Made by a program: the position numbers and the translations under genes. A stretch of DNA of 64,000 nt from Ziziphus jujuba (taxonomy: Eukaryota; Streptophyta; Magnoliopsida; Rosales; Rhamnaceae), in contig NC_083387.1 of NCBI RefSeq assembly GCF_031755915.1, positions 10,003,001 through 10,067,000 on the forward strand. The letters are read 5' to 3'. The notes under the pieces are model-generated. The model was not told the DNA's origin. It did no database searches and saw nothing but the letters and a program-made list of their open reading frames with translations. Shown here piece by piece: positions 25,364-38,812 of this stretch (position 1 is the stretch's first letter; every line of letters begins with the position of its first letter).

Positions 25364-26466
25364 TTATGCGCTGAAATTATTAGTTGATTGATTTTATAGT
25401 ATTGGAAAAATTGTATAATTATATCGATGGATTTATGATGAGGATTTAAGAGAATGTGGGTTTGAAAAATGGTATAATTTCCATGGTGAATTTTGGAAAA
25501 CTTGATATTTTAATAATAAATTTAGTAATTAATTTTAGACGCACTCATATAGTACTGGTCTTCTGTACTATATATGTGGATAAGTGCATAGGTCGTAATG
25601 TCTCCCGTGAGTTGCCATTGGACTGAGGATAGGTAAGTTTGATATTGGCCATAGCCGCTCCCCTCCATGGCCGGGATGACGGTTTAAGCAGCGACATTAT
25701 CGGGATGCCGAAGCGACCGTATGCAAGTTTCTCTTTTTAAACTCCCACCAGACGGTGCTCGTGATGCTGGGTATCGTAGGATATCACTGATACATAGTGT
25801 GGTGCGTCAAGTATTTTTCAGATATAAATTTCAAATCCCAAAGTTTTAAAGTTGTATTTAAATTAAATGTAATAAATTTGTTTTATCACCTATTTCCAAT
25901 TAGTATTTTTAAAAATATGTTTATTCATATTTTATCTCAATTATTTTAAATCAATGTTTCTAAAATACATCATGCCATATTTTTATTATATAAATTGATT
26001 TAATATTTCAAAATGAATTTATAATATTTTTACTACTTCTTTTACATGGTTGTTTGTAGCTTATTAAATTATTTTTTTTTGACACTGTTTATATGATTTA
26101 TTAAATCAAATTTTATGAATTATATATTGAATTTCACTTTTATGTTACATTTCTCTAGTGTAAGTATTTTAAATTTATTTTATTATATTTTATTCGTATT
26201 TTGATTATTGAATTACTTATTTATTTAAATTCTTGATTTTTGGGACATACAAATATCGGGTTTTGTGAAAAGGTTTTAAAAAGATGAACTTTTCTAACTT
26301 AGTAAATTGTGAGGGTTTTGAGAGAAGAATTATTTTCAATTATTATTCCTAAACCACTTATTTATTATTAAGTAACAAAGTTCTTTTTTTTTTTTTTTTG
26401 GTTATATTATTATATTATACTTTTCGTGTAGTAGATTGGATCACTCACTGAGATGGCTAGCATCTC
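23498..26466 (+). mobile_element. Long LTR, plus arm of an inverted pair
   Basis: It begins TGTAACACCCTGTCTCGAAG and shares the order of landmarks with 10163-13125: leader (about 24040-24560), CTCGAGGTGAGTGACCC donor-like site (24771), GC-rich cassette (25538-25808) and hairpin (26449-26467). The last several hundred bases of the LTR are missing. It joins the next copy, in opposite orientation, within the sequence AGCATCTCACAAAACCC. Confidence 0.75.
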
Positions 26467-29254
26467 ACAAAACCCAATAATTGTACCCCAAAAATCAAGG
26501 AATAATTAATTAAATAAATTGCAAATAAAATACAACTATTTAAAGATCTAAACTTATAATGAAAACAAAAATTAATTTAAATAACAATTATTAAATTGTC
26601 ACACATTGTCATAAACACAAATAATTTTAGAATCTAAAATTAACATTTTGAGATTAATAACAACAAATAATTAAATCTATAATAATTATCATAAGATAAA
26701 ATACAATCACAAATAAATTAAACAAGCCAACATTTAATTCAACATATAATCATGACATTTAATAATCAAGCCAATTGAATAATCAATGAATATTGATAAA
26801 TAAAATGCAAATAATATGCAACAAGTCATTTTAGTAATAAAGAAATTTAACGTAAAACAAAATTGATTTCAATAATTAATTTATAAAAATTATACTCAAT
26901 AATTTAATAAAATAATACGAGATACCATAGAAAATCTTTTTGATAATCTTAGATTTATGTAAGCCTTGAAAACATGGTAAAATATATTTTTGGACACAAT
27001 GTTAATAAATAATAAAATCACAATTAAATACTTTTAATTTCAAATATAATTTTGAAAACATTACATTTTGAAAACCGGATTGACAAAATAACATATCATA
27101 TCATACTATATATCAGTGATGGCCTAAGATACCCAGTGTCTCGAGCACCGTCTGGCGGGAGGTTAAAAAGAGAAACTTGCATACGCTCGCTTCAACGTCC
27201 CGGCAGCGCCGCTGCTTAAACCGTCATCCCGACCATAGAGGGGGGCGGCTTATGTGCATTAAATAAAACTTGCTTGCCCTAAGGTCCATAGCAATTCACG
27301 GGAGACATTAAAACCTGCACGCTTATCCACTCCACCTGCGCGGTAATCACATCCACAACTACAGAACACCGTTATTATATGGGTGCATCTAAAACCAATA
27401 AAATCATATATATATATATATATAAAATATACCATTTCTAGTTTTCATGAAACAGAGGCTAACACCCATCAATTCCAATTCATCAATTAATTCATCATCT
27501 CAAAACCCAACGGTATATATATATATATATATAACCCAAATTTTCCAACACCATAAAATAATTTACGAAATTCATCTCAATGCATAATAAATTTAAATAA
27601 TTATTTTCCTTCAAATCTGAAAAAATCAATCCATACCAAAAATAATATTTAAACGTCATGAAAATCATACAATTATGCATAATAAACATAACAATAATTA
27701 AAAGAAATTAAAACTACAATTTCTTTAAATTCCCAAATATATTTTTGACACCACGACATATATTAAAATTGTCACGAATTGACAACATATATTTAGATAA
27801 AAATTCTCTTAATATCAAATACATAAAACATATTTCTCAAATATTTAATTATGCAATATTCCAATAATAAAATCTAATAATTATTAATAAAATTTCAAAT
27901 CCATAAAATTCTTAAAATTCAAAATATTTAATTCCCGAAATATACATTTGAGGGTGGGTCACTCACCTCGACCATGCCATTAAATTAAGATCCTCCATAG
28001 GATCGATTCCACAATTTACACGTGTTCCTAGAACATTGACAATACACAAACCGATTAAATTGATATTTTAATCAGATAAATTATATATGGTTACCCAGAG
28101 GTTTTAACACAAACATTAACCAAAGTTCGCAATTAATATATCAAAACAAAGTTTACAACACGAGGATTAAGGATTGACCTTTACCTTCCGGAGATCGGAC
28201 CCGAGGTGGCTGGAATCTCACTGGAAAGGCTTCGATCTTTAGATCCTCGGATCTCACAAACTGCTGTGAATTGGAGAAAACTAACCTCAAATTTGGGTTC
28301 AGGGGGTTTGGATTAGTGGGAAATGGTGGGCAATGTGATCAGTAACTTGCTGAAATCAAGTTTTCTGATGAGCTTCCGTGGTCATCAAAAACCATCACCG
28401 TCGGCGGCATGTCCAGTGGCCATTGGATGTGATTTTTGGTGGGAAGGTTGATCGGGAGACATGTGACTCAACGGAGTCGGCAGTGAGGCAAACAGAGGTT
28501 TGGTTTGGGAGAAATCGACCGTAGAAGGAATCGATGCCGGAAATCACCTCGATCTGGGCGTGTTGAGGTCGGTTGGCCATGATTTTTTGCTGGCCAGCCG
28601 GTTTTTAGGTTGGCTTCACAGTGGTCCGGCACATGTAGATTGGGGATGGCTGGAAAAGGATGGATCTATGGTGGCCGGTGGTGACTCTCTCTCATCTCTT
28701 ACTCCCTCCTCTTTCTCTCTCCTCCACCTCACTCCTCCCATGCCCCCACACAACCATTTGCCCAATCAAAATGCCTCCCGTGGGTGTCACTGTGCACTCA
28801 TGGGTTGGCTAGATTTTGACACGTGGCACACACTGTTTACATATTCAAAAATAATATTACAATATTACGGTATTCGAAAAATTTTGCAAATCCATAACTT
28901 TTCAACAAAATGTCCAAATTACATGTGCCACTAGTCTATGAACTCATATCGATGAGTACTTTACAACCATGCATGGGTCAAAGCTCAATTTTACACAAAT
29001 AAAAAGTCAACTCCGACACCCTCAGACAGTTCAAATCTCAACTTGTTTTGCCCATAACTTTCAAACCATAGCTTCGTTTTCATCGTGTTACTAGTCTACG
29101 AACTTGGATCGATGTGTACTTTGCAACGGTATCTCGGTCAAATCTAGAATTCTCACAAAGTCAAAAAGTCAAAGTTTGACCCCTTCTCGGTCAACGATGA
29201 TCAAACCCGGTCCACTTGAGAAATTTTCAGCGTCCTTTGGGACAGGGTGTTACA
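26467..29254 (-). mobile_element. Long LTR, minus arm of an inverted pair
   Basis: The complement of the LTR family, starting inside it at the GGGTTTTGTG position and ending GACAGGGTGTTACA at 29254. By eye it matches the plus arm at very roughly 85% near the outer ends, so the two arms are not a recent duplication. The cassette lies at 27095-27390 and the donor-like box (complement) at about 27957. Confidence 0.75.
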
Positions 29255-31020
29255 CATTAGCTGGAATAGAAGCCCATGATTGGTCAACGCCAACGACTGA
29301 GTCTCTAGCCATTTGGCCCACAGAAGCGACTGGATCGATGCTCCATCGTGGGTGACCGGTGACCTCCCGTTCGTTGGTGTTTCAAGGGTTTCCGGCCACA
29401 AGCTGGGTCCCTCCCCCTAGTTTTTGAAAATGGCTTCTATTTGTTCAAATTCTAAATCATTTGAGGGATATATTAAATGGAAATTTGGCCAAAACTTTTT
29501 GGCTGTTTTCTGGCCACCGACAATGGGATTGGGGTATTTGAGCTAAGTATCTTTAATCTTTGTCTTATAAGCTTTCATTTGATATATAGTTTACTAATTA
29601 TGGTTGTGTATTTAATATTGCATCATTTTTTAGCTAATTTAGAAATTATTGTAAAAATTGGACTATATTGAAAGTTTTTCCTAAGAAAACTTGTCACATG
29701 TATGTTCTCAATGGGTAGTAGATGCTAATGGAATATTCAATTTCATAGTAGTATACTGTGTAGCCTAGCTCCATTAGAGTCCAACATTGGAAACCTGAGT
29801 TAGCGAAAGTGAGTTTTAAAATATTTAAAGTATTCCAATATTATGGGAAAATATATGTGTTAATTGGATAATATTTTTGGAGTATATTAGGCATTGGTGG
29901 GACTTGCGGCAAATGTGGCGATAGAGCAAGGATAGACAAGATCATTAAAGTAAGTGGCCCATTTTCAAAATCTATTTTCGGATTGGTATAATTATTTATT
30001 TGAGTTGTTTAAAATATTCCAAAATTTTGTTTGTGTTTAAATTTTAGAAAAATTATTATTTAATTTTATTGTGCCAATCTATGCAAATTTAAACATATTG
30101 TTGTATAAGAATAATTTTATGGCTTAACGAAATTATTGCGTTAAATTTATTATTGAATTTATTGCTAAATTTATTATGCATGATAAAATATATTTATGTA
30201 TGTAAAATTTTGTGTAAATAGTACTTATTGGAAATAATTAATTTTAATAAGATCTGATGGATTTAAAGAATCCGATTTAGGAAATTGAGGAACTTCATTA
30301 TGCATTTAGATCTTTATGTTGAATTAAGAATAAATTAATATTGTGCTTATCTGCTTACTTAATTATGTAGTTAATTTATATATTTATTCATTTAATTATT
30401 CATCCACTAATTTTTTATTTATTTGTTTACTTATTCATTTGTTTAAAACAATTAAATTATGCTTTTAAAAGTATAATTATGAGGAGTTGACACTTTTGGT
30501 AACTAAATATATATATACACACACACACATATTTTATATATTTATTTTATGTACGGTTAGTAGTTTGTAGATGCATCATACAGTATTGGTATTTTGTACT
30601 TTATTTGTGCTTAGCGTGCAAGTATTTATGGCTATCCTGCAGGAGTTATGAGCATAAGGGTTGGCAAGTGTTTTACACAGTGAGCATCAGTTGTCCCCTT
30701 TGGCTGTAGGATGACTAGTTATTATATTATGGATTAGTACGTAGGTTGTATGTATATGGTCATCTTTTGTAATATGTGGTGAGAGATGGTAGGTAGGTAT
30801 TTTGCTGTGATAGCATCAGCCACCCTGTCTCTTGGTTGAAGGACGACTAGTTAAGCCGTGGCAAGTTATTAGCAATTGGTGCCTTGGGATGCCAAGGTGA
30901 CCAATTACAGGGTTCTCAATTTAACATCTCCATCTGAGTAGTACTTGAAATGCTGAGTACTATTTGATACCACTGGTATATTATATGGTGCATTAGGTAT
31001 CTTTTTAGAGACTCCAGAGA
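29255..31020 (+). mobile_element. Subfamily B LTR fragment, plus orientation
   Basis: It contains a leader-like region (29262-29550), an AAAGTAAGTGGCCC donor-like box (29947), and an expanded cassette (30570-30995) with two TAGGATGACTAGTT/AGGACGACTAGTT repeats matching the complement of 16900-17350. Both LTR termini are missing. Confidence 0.55.
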
Positions 31021-31336
31021 GAATTTTTAGAAAAGTTTTTTTTTCTCAATATTTTGTGTTTTATCTTTTTTTATTTTCTTTGTTGGTTTTCTGTATTTTT
31101 TGTGATTAGAGGATTACAACAAGATCTTCATGGTAAATAAAAACACAAAAATCTGGTATAAATGACCACCAAAGCTTGTAAGAAGCAGAAATAGTATCTT
31201 AATATATGATTGTGTATGGTCAACATTAGTGAGTCTTAAACAGATTCGATCTCAGATTCAATTGCATTTTCCAAACACATAGCAAGCCCATAGAAAGGCT
31301 TACATATAGAATTCTCCACCTAGTTTATACTACTTA
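31021..31336. other. Short AT-rich gap
   Basis: No gene or repeat family recognised. It separates the subfamily B fragment from the LTR starting at 31337. Confidence 0.4.
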
Positions 31337-31609
31337 TGTAACAATCCGTACCAAAATGTACATGTTATACAAGTTTGACCAGATTTGACCATGTGAACAG
31401 TATGTGAGTCTAAATTTGACTTTTTCAATGGTTAAGATTTTGGTTTGACTGATGTACCATTGTGTAGAGGTTGTCAATACGAATTCATAAACTGGCAGTA
31501 CGCCAAATTCTAAGTTATGGATAAAAAGTTATGGTTCTAAGAAGTTTTAAGCATCAATTTTATATCAGTATCCAACCAGTCCCAAGTTTTTTTCTATTAG
31601 TGATCCAAT

Positions 31610-34600
31610 TGTAACACCCCACCTCGAAGTACGCCGAAAATTTATCAAGTTGACCGGGTTTGATCATCATGGACCGAGAAGGGTGAAATTTTGACTTTTT
31701 GACTCGGTGAGAATTATAGGTTGACCAAGGCACCGTTGTGAAGTACACATCGACCCAAGTCCGTAGACTAGTAGCACGTCGAAAATGGAGCTACCGTTTG
31801 AAAGTTATGGACCTGCAAAATTTTTTCAAATACCATATTATTTTAATATTCTTTTTAAACGTATGAACAATTTGTGTAATGTGTCACCAAATGGGATGCG
31901 ACACGTGTAATATTATAAAAGTGCCACGTGTCAGCCATAACTAAATATTATATTATTTTGTTATTAGAATATTAATATTTTAATATTTATATATATTTAT
32001 TTTCTTTTTCTTTTTCTCCCCCACGTGGAGAAACACTTTTCTTTTTCTTCTTTTCTTCTCCTTCTTCCTGAGCCCGACAGAGACAAGAAACACACACAGA
32101 GACCTCTCTTCCTCTCCCTTTCCTTTGACTCTCTCCCCCTATCTCCTTTGACCAGCCGGTTGGCCGTGTTTCACTGGCCGGACAGTGACACGTGCCGATG
32201 GGCTTGAGAGCCCACAGCTAGGCGACGCCAGTGGCCTAGTCTCTGACCAATTGGGGGGCAAGCACATTAGGATTGGCACCCAAAGCCCACGGCCGGTGTG
32301 ATGCTGGTTGGTTGGTTTTCCGACGGCCACCGATCGTGTGGTTAATCCGGCCTTCTAGTTTTCGATGCCTTGGTTCCAAAATTGGCCTCCATTTGCCCAA
32401 ATTCTAAGCCGGTTGTGAGATACGAGGAGGGAAGTGTTTGGCTGGAACTTTCCATTCATTTTTTGATCAATTCCAGCGGCTTTGAGCTCGATGGAGGTTG
32501 GTAATGTATTCCTTGTCTCATTAGCTTTCTATAGGTACCTCATTTGCAAATTTTGGTTAATATTTGTGTTAAATTCTCTGGATAACCGTGTATAATTTAT
32601 TGGATTAAAATATATTTTTAATCGGTTTGTGTATTATCAATGTTCTAGGAGTACGTGTGAACTATGGAATCGATCCTATGGAGGATCTCGATTTAATGGT
32701 GTGCTCGAGGTGAGTGACCCACCTTCAAAATTATTTTAGGATGTAAAATTATATATATTTTGTGTTAATTGGTTATTTGGAAAAAAATATGTTTTATGTG
32801 TTGAACTTTTAATAAAAACTTCTATCGAATTTATGATGCCAAATTGGGATGAAATAAAAATATATGTTGCCTAAAAATCATATCTTGATTTTTAAGAAAT
32901 TATGATTTAAGGTTTTTAATAAATTATTGTTGAGTTTGATGTTGATTTTATAATGCATAATAAATGCGTTTACATGATTTTAAGAATATATGAATTTCAT
33001 GTGGTTTTAATATTATTTTTAATATATATTGATTTTACGGATTCGACGAAAAATAATTATTTAAATTTATTATGCATTGAAATAATTGTGGAAATTATTT
33101 TGTGGTATTGAGGAATTGTGGAATTTAATTATGTATGAATTTTACATGGTTTTAAGGATATGTTGATTTAAATTGATTTTGAGGATTGGAGAAAAATATT
33201 GTTTTAAAGTATTATGCTTCAAAAATATTTTTATGCATTTAGGGGTTAATTACATTGAGCACCCTCGAGATTTTTCTTAATTAAAACAAGATACCTTCTA
33301 TGTTTCCATAATTACATTGCACACCCTCGTTTTTCTTAATTACAATCGGATACCTTTATATTTCCATAATTACATTACACACCCTCGAGATTTTTTCCTT
33401 AATTACAACTAGGTACTTTCATGTTTCTATAATTACATCTGTCTCGCTTCTGACAAAGTTTCATCCATAAAAATATACTCTTTCTCTTCTATGGTAGTTA
33501 AAATTTTATTTAATTGTCTCTTGTATATATTAATTAAACATGAATTTTGATTGATTTGAAAAATAAATTTTTTTTTAATTTGAAAAGGTTGAAGCCCAAT
33601 AGATAGTAACTTGTTTTGCCACTTATTTTCAAAAATAAATTTTGAAAAAAAAATTTAAAAAAAATCAAAAATTAGAAAACATAAAAATTATGTTTTAAAC
33701 ATTTCAGAAAGTGCCATTAAAACTTGGTAGTTATTCTTATACTTACTATCCATTAGGCTTCAACATTTTCAAGTTAAAAAAATTTTATTTTTCAAATCAA
33801 TCAAAATCCACGTTTAAGTAATATATAAGGGACAATTAATAAAATTTTAACTGCCACATAAGAGAGAGAGTATATTTTTATGGATGAAGTTTTGTTAGAA
33901 AGGAGGCGGATGTAATTATGGAAACATAAAGATATTCGGTTGTAATCAAGGGAAAAACCTCGAGGGTGTGCAATGTAATTATGAAAATATAAAAGTATCC
34001 GGTTGTAATTAAGGGAAACCTTGAAGATGTGCAATGTAACTATGGAAACATGGAAGGTACCTGGTTGTAATTAAGAGAAATCTCGAGGGTACTCAATGTA
34101 ATTAACCCTGCATTTAGATATTATGGATTGATTTTATGCCACTGGAAACTTGATATGTTTGCATCAATGAGATTATGAGGATGGATTTTAATGTGATGGA
34201 TTTATGATGATGGTGTAAAGAAATATGGATTGAAAAGAGATCTTTAAATCCAGTGGTATTATGAGATTTGAAAAATATACTAATTTTATGATTTAGATGC
34301 ACCATACAGTACTAGTGTTTTGTATTATGTATGGATATGATTAGTGTGCATGTGAATGTGGTTAGCGAGCAGGTGGATGTGATTTCTAAAATAATAATGT
34401 TTTTAAAAGAGTATTCAAAAATAAAAATGTATTTAATTATGTTTTTATCATTTATTTCAATTGATGTTTTAAAAATGCATTTACCTTGATTTTATTATTT
34501 AAATTGATTTGACACTTAAAAAAAAAGGATTTTATTATATTTTTACCATTTATTTTAAATAGATGTTAAATTGATTTAAGTATTTCTTTTATTAATTAAA

Positions 34601-35789
34601 TGGCTATTTCTACTTATTTTAGATCTGATTATTTAAATGCATTTTATTCATGTTTTTATTATTTATTTTAAATTTAGGTTTTAACATGAATTTTATTTAT
34701 ATTTCGATATCTATCTCAGGTTGAGGTTTAAATTTAAATAAAATGTTTCTTTGATTATTTCATTGATTTAATTAATAAATTTGATAATTTATATATTGGA
34801 TTTATTTTTGTTTTTATGCCAAATTTCTTTAATACAAGTTTATTTATGATTTTATTTTATTTTGTCTAATGATATCTTATTATAAATTAATAATTGGTTT
34901 TTAAAGTGTTTTCAATATAAATTTTGAGTTCTAAATTATTATTTGTTTTTTATGTGCATTTTAAATTATTGCATTCCATTTATTTAATATTCCTTGATTA
35001 TTTCTAATATAAATTTTATTGTGATTTATTTTATTCTATTTATGACAATGTGTTACAATTTAATAATTGTTATTGAAATTAATATTAAGGTTAGATCTTT
35101 AAATAATTGTATTTTGTTTACAATATATTTAATTAATAAATCCTTGATTTTTAGGGCATATAAATATTGGATTTTGTGAAAATGTTTTAAAAGGGAAATT
35201 TTTCCAACTGAGTGAAATTTATTATTTATTTTATTATTTATTATTTAATTAATCAAATTCATCTTATCGTATATTATGATTATTATTATAATTGTGTCGT
35301 AGTTAGGGTCACTCACTGAGATGATTAGCATCTCATGTTTTTAAATTCCGTTTCCCTAGGCCCAAGTTAGTAGATGTTGATTGTCCGAAAGCGAGTTCGA
35401 TGTCTTGTTCGTTGCTGAAAGTTCAAGGAGCCTTACTTACTTTTCTTCACTATCTTGTATTGTTTCTTTAATCTTTTGTTGTATTAAAGTACATATTTAA
35501 TCGTATCTTGATAAAGCTTTGTATACTATTTTGGACGTTTATTTCTTTAATTGTGCACTGATTCTCTGTTATTTATTTGAAATGCTAAAAACTTGTAGAA
35601 ATAAATTGTAGTGAGGTGGGATGAATAAGGTGGTTATTTAGAAGCATGTTTTCTATGTAGGGAATTTTAATGTAAGTCCAGCCCTTAGAGGAGATGCTGG
35701 CGGATTTTTCTTTGGAGGGTTCGATAGGTTTTTCCTGGGATCAAGGCTTATCTAGGGTTCTGGTAAGGAATTTTGGACGGGTCCTGACA
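31610..35789 (+). mobile_element. Nested LTR interrupted by a Mutator-like MITE
   Basis: It starts TGTAACACCCCACCTCGAAG and ends GGACGGGTCCTGACA, with CAAT on both sides (31606-31609 and 35790-35793); a fifth matching base is lost. Without the MITE and its duplication it is about 3.3 kb. It carries the CTCGAGGTGAGTGACCC box (32703) and the hairpin (35317-35335). Most of the GC-rich cassette is deleted after 34385. No gag-pol. Confidence 0.75.
33243..34108. mobile_element. 866-bp Mutator-like foldback MITE, TSD TGCATTTAG
   Basis: The termini are inverted: GGGTTAATTACATTGAG on the left and its complement (CTCAATGTAATTAACCC) on the right. The inverted arms extend inward for several hundred bases with repeated GTAATTATGGAAACAT-type motifs. 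The 9-bp direct repeats TGCATTTAG (33234-33242 and 34109-34117) are perfect, the length typical of Mutator-like transposition. No transposase is encoded. An open frame at 33801-34034 is fortuitous. Confidence 0.87.
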
Positions 35790-36854
35790 CAATGCTCTAT
35801 ATAATCCTCGGGAAGCATGTCAAACAAGAAATAAATCCCAAAATATTCATTTTGTCCCCCAAACCCTAAGAAATTCCTCCCCAGACCCGCGGGTCTGAAC
35901 TGGATCGTTTCGAACTCGTTTATCGTCAACTCGGGTCACTGCTGTTTTTGCCCATTCCAGCAAGACACCATCTACACGCACCAGCCTAGGAGAAAGCCCA
36001 CACGGCAATGAGCTCGACCGTGAAATTTCATGGCATATGGCAGCCGGATGGGCTCAGATCTGGCCAGCGAAACTCGCAGTAGCCGGTGAGGTGGGTCTTT
36101 GGATTTTCATGTTTTCCGGCTATTCTAGGCCAACCCATACACCTATCCTACCATTTTTGGACCCTGTGAACTCATTTCCGTGCCTCTTTTTCCTAGATTC
36201 ATCTTTTGAGAGATACGATAACGAGAAGTTCGGTCAAACTTCAACTAAGTTTTTCGGGCACCGGAGGAACTTTTGGATCGAGGTGAGTATACCACTAGGT
36301 TCCTTGTCTCTTGAGATTTCCGTTGATATAAATTTTGTAAATTTTGGATGTCGTTTGGTAATTTTTTAATTTTTGGATTAATTAGTTAAATACCGAATAA
36401 ATTGGGACTGTATTTGGACAAAATTGGTTAAATTGGTCAAAATTTGAGTTGGATTAGTGAAATTAGATATTATTAGGACCCATTAGAATGTTCAATTTTG
36501 AAGGATTAGTCTTCGGGTGAAAATCCCCAATTTTGGGTACTGGGTCCTCAGGGTACTCTGTATAATTGGACCGGTCGATATCCAATTTATGTAATTTTAT
36601 AATTATAAAAACAATTCTAAGACATTTGGTGCACACCAATGTCTTTGGTTAGTCATTGGAGCCTGAGAATTATGTTATTATATTACAGGTGCTCGAGTTT
36701 AGCCTAAAAGCGATCCTGCAGAGGAGCAGGAGTAAGCATCTATAGTACTGTAAGTGGTTATATGATTTTAAAATGTTTTGGATACATGGTATAATATATA
36801 TGTGTTTTAAATATTTTACGTATATACAATTTGATTGAAATGTTTGGTTTACGC

Positions 36855-36865
<11 letters not shown>

Positions 36866-36910
<45 letters not shown>
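36866..36910. repeat. AT dinucleotide microsatellite
   Basis: Uninterrupted (AT)n of about 45 bp within the outer LTR. Confidence 0.9.
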
Positions 36911-36913
<3 letters not shown>

Positions 36914-37740
36914 TACATATATATGTTATCATTATATGTGACGTTTGACAATATTTTAAATGGTTTTCAATTCTAATGAGTTCATAATGAACTTGTGGTG
37001 TTTAAATATCTTGGTATTTGAATTGAAATTTTAAATCATTTCAGAAAATAATTTATTTGAGAAAGCATGTACAAATATTTTATAATTTTATGTGCTTAAA
37101 ATTAGTTTATAGTGAATATATTTCACTGTGATATTTCTGATTTAGTATGAAATGATGATTTGAAAATTTTGAAATATTTAAATAAGCGGTTGAAATTAAA
37201 AATAAAATTATGATTTATGATACAGTATTGTTTGGAAAAGTATGTATGATCTTACTAGATTGTTTTAAGGATACTATATTAGTTATTTGAATTGATGTAC
37301 CATACAGTACCAGTGTCTTGGATCAGTATTTATAGCGTGCATTTTGCCACGGTACCCTGAGGTTGGTTTCATCCAACTATTTATTATTGTCACGGACCGT
37401 GAGGTTGGGTTTATCCCGACGGTTTATTACTGCCATGGTGCTTTGGTTTCACTTGACGGTTTATTATTGCCATGGACTGTGAGGTTGGGTACGTCTCGAT
37501 AGTTTATTATTTCCACGATACCTTTCGTATATTAAGGGTTATGAGGTGGATGTATCTCATGGTTTATAGTTTGGATTTTAAGAAATTATTTTTAAATAGG
37601 CAACTTTTCAAACGAGTGGAACGAGAGGTCTTGAGAGAAAGTTTTATAAAAATAAATTGTTATTTTCTATTATGCTATGCAATTCACTAAGATTTCTTTA
37701 TCTCACATTTTATTTGTTTTAAATCCGTTCCCCTAGATTC

Positions 37741-37910
37741 AGGTAGTTAGTAGTACTCTACCTTATGCTCAGCTTGTCACTTCATTTTTCCATAACGGCA
37801 GCAGTACTTATCTTTTCTTTATTTCAGGTAGTTAGTAGTACTCTACCTTATGCTCAGCTTGTCACTTCATTTTTCCATAACAGCAGCAGTACTTATCTTT
37901 TCTTTATCTT
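37741..37910. repeat. Tandem duplication, 85-bp unit x2
   Basis: AGGTAGTTAGTAGTACTC starts at 37741 and again at 37826. The units are almost identical (CGGCAG versus CAGCAG), so the duplication is recent. Confidence 0.9.
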
Positions 37911-38242
37911 ACCTTTATCATTCTGGACTCGTTTATTACCTATTTGTAGTTTGAAATATTGTTAACACTCTTCAAATGCTCTGATCTATATTTTGGACTC
38001 CGTAGAGACCATATTACTTATGTGTGTAGTTATCGCTTGTGGTATAATAGGCCGATTGTGGACTTTGTGCTGTTGTGGATTTATTTATATATATATTGAA
38101 GCATTATTGATATTGCTTGTTTTCGGTTGTCCATGTTTTAAGTGAGGTTCCATTGGATAAGCTCTAGGGATTGTCTAGTGGAACTTCACTAGGCTGGACC
38201 ACCTACGAGACCTTGAGAGGGTTCCTGGGATGGATCCTATCA

Positions 38243-38812
38243 TATTACGCCATTAATAAACAGAAAGTCCTAGTGACAAAAAGAAAAGCTAATCTAAATG
38301 CCAAGATGGGTATTAAAAGAGATTCCGTAATGAACAACATAAAAAGGGAAATTCTCGAAATAATAAAACAAGCCCATCATTTAAACTCCTATAAGGCATT
38401 TTTTGCCATTATTACAAGGAAAAGTTCAGAAACTAATAAGAGTGCATGGACAAAGTATGAAGCTTTTTAAATGATTGTTAACTTTCTTTTTTCAAATATC
38501 AAATCGGTACGCAGAAAAAGGTTTGATATGTTACTGGGATATATACATATATATTGAATAATTTAAAAGATGATGCGCCCAAGTAACCAACAATGATACA
38601 TTAGTCATATATTAGAAACCAGCGATGGCACATTAGTCATATATTAAACAATGAGTATGTAGCATGCATATTATCATAATTAAAACAAACAAAAAGAACA
38701 GGAATAGGCTGCATCATCTTAGAAAAGGATAGCAAAGCAACCAGCTTTCAGCCTTTAAACCTCTTATTGTACCAAGGAAATTATACAATATCAACAATAA
38801 AAGAGGACTCAC
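38243..38812. other. Unassigned AT-rich DNA next to kinase fragments
   Basis: A plus-strand open frame (38171-38470) crosses the LTR end and has no recognisable family. No further kinase exon was found here on the minus strand. Confidence 0.4.

Larger units (their letters stand above)
23498..29254. repeat. Large imperfect inverted repeat, about 2.78-kb arms with about 200-bp spacer
   Basis: Arms at 23498-26269 and 26467-29254 are oppositely oriented copies of the same LTR. The unpaired spacer (26270-26466) is the extra 3' part of the plus arm. A transcript across it could fold into a very long hairpin. Confidence 0.7.
31337..38242 (+). mobile_element. Outer LTR (subfamily C) split by a nested LTR
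   Basis: The left part (31337-31609) starts TGTAACAATCCG. The right part resumes at 35790 and ends near GGATGGATCCTATCA at 38242. Removing the inserted 4,180 bp leaves about 2.7 kb, the expected LTR length, which supports the pairing. A TATA-like CTATATAAT lies at 35797. Donor-like GATCGAGGTGAGTA lies at 36278, the cassette with triplicated GAGGTTGGGT units at 37293-37560, and an 85-bp duplication at 37741-37910. The flanks (ACTTA, TATTA) do not give a clear target duplication. Confidence 0.55.
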
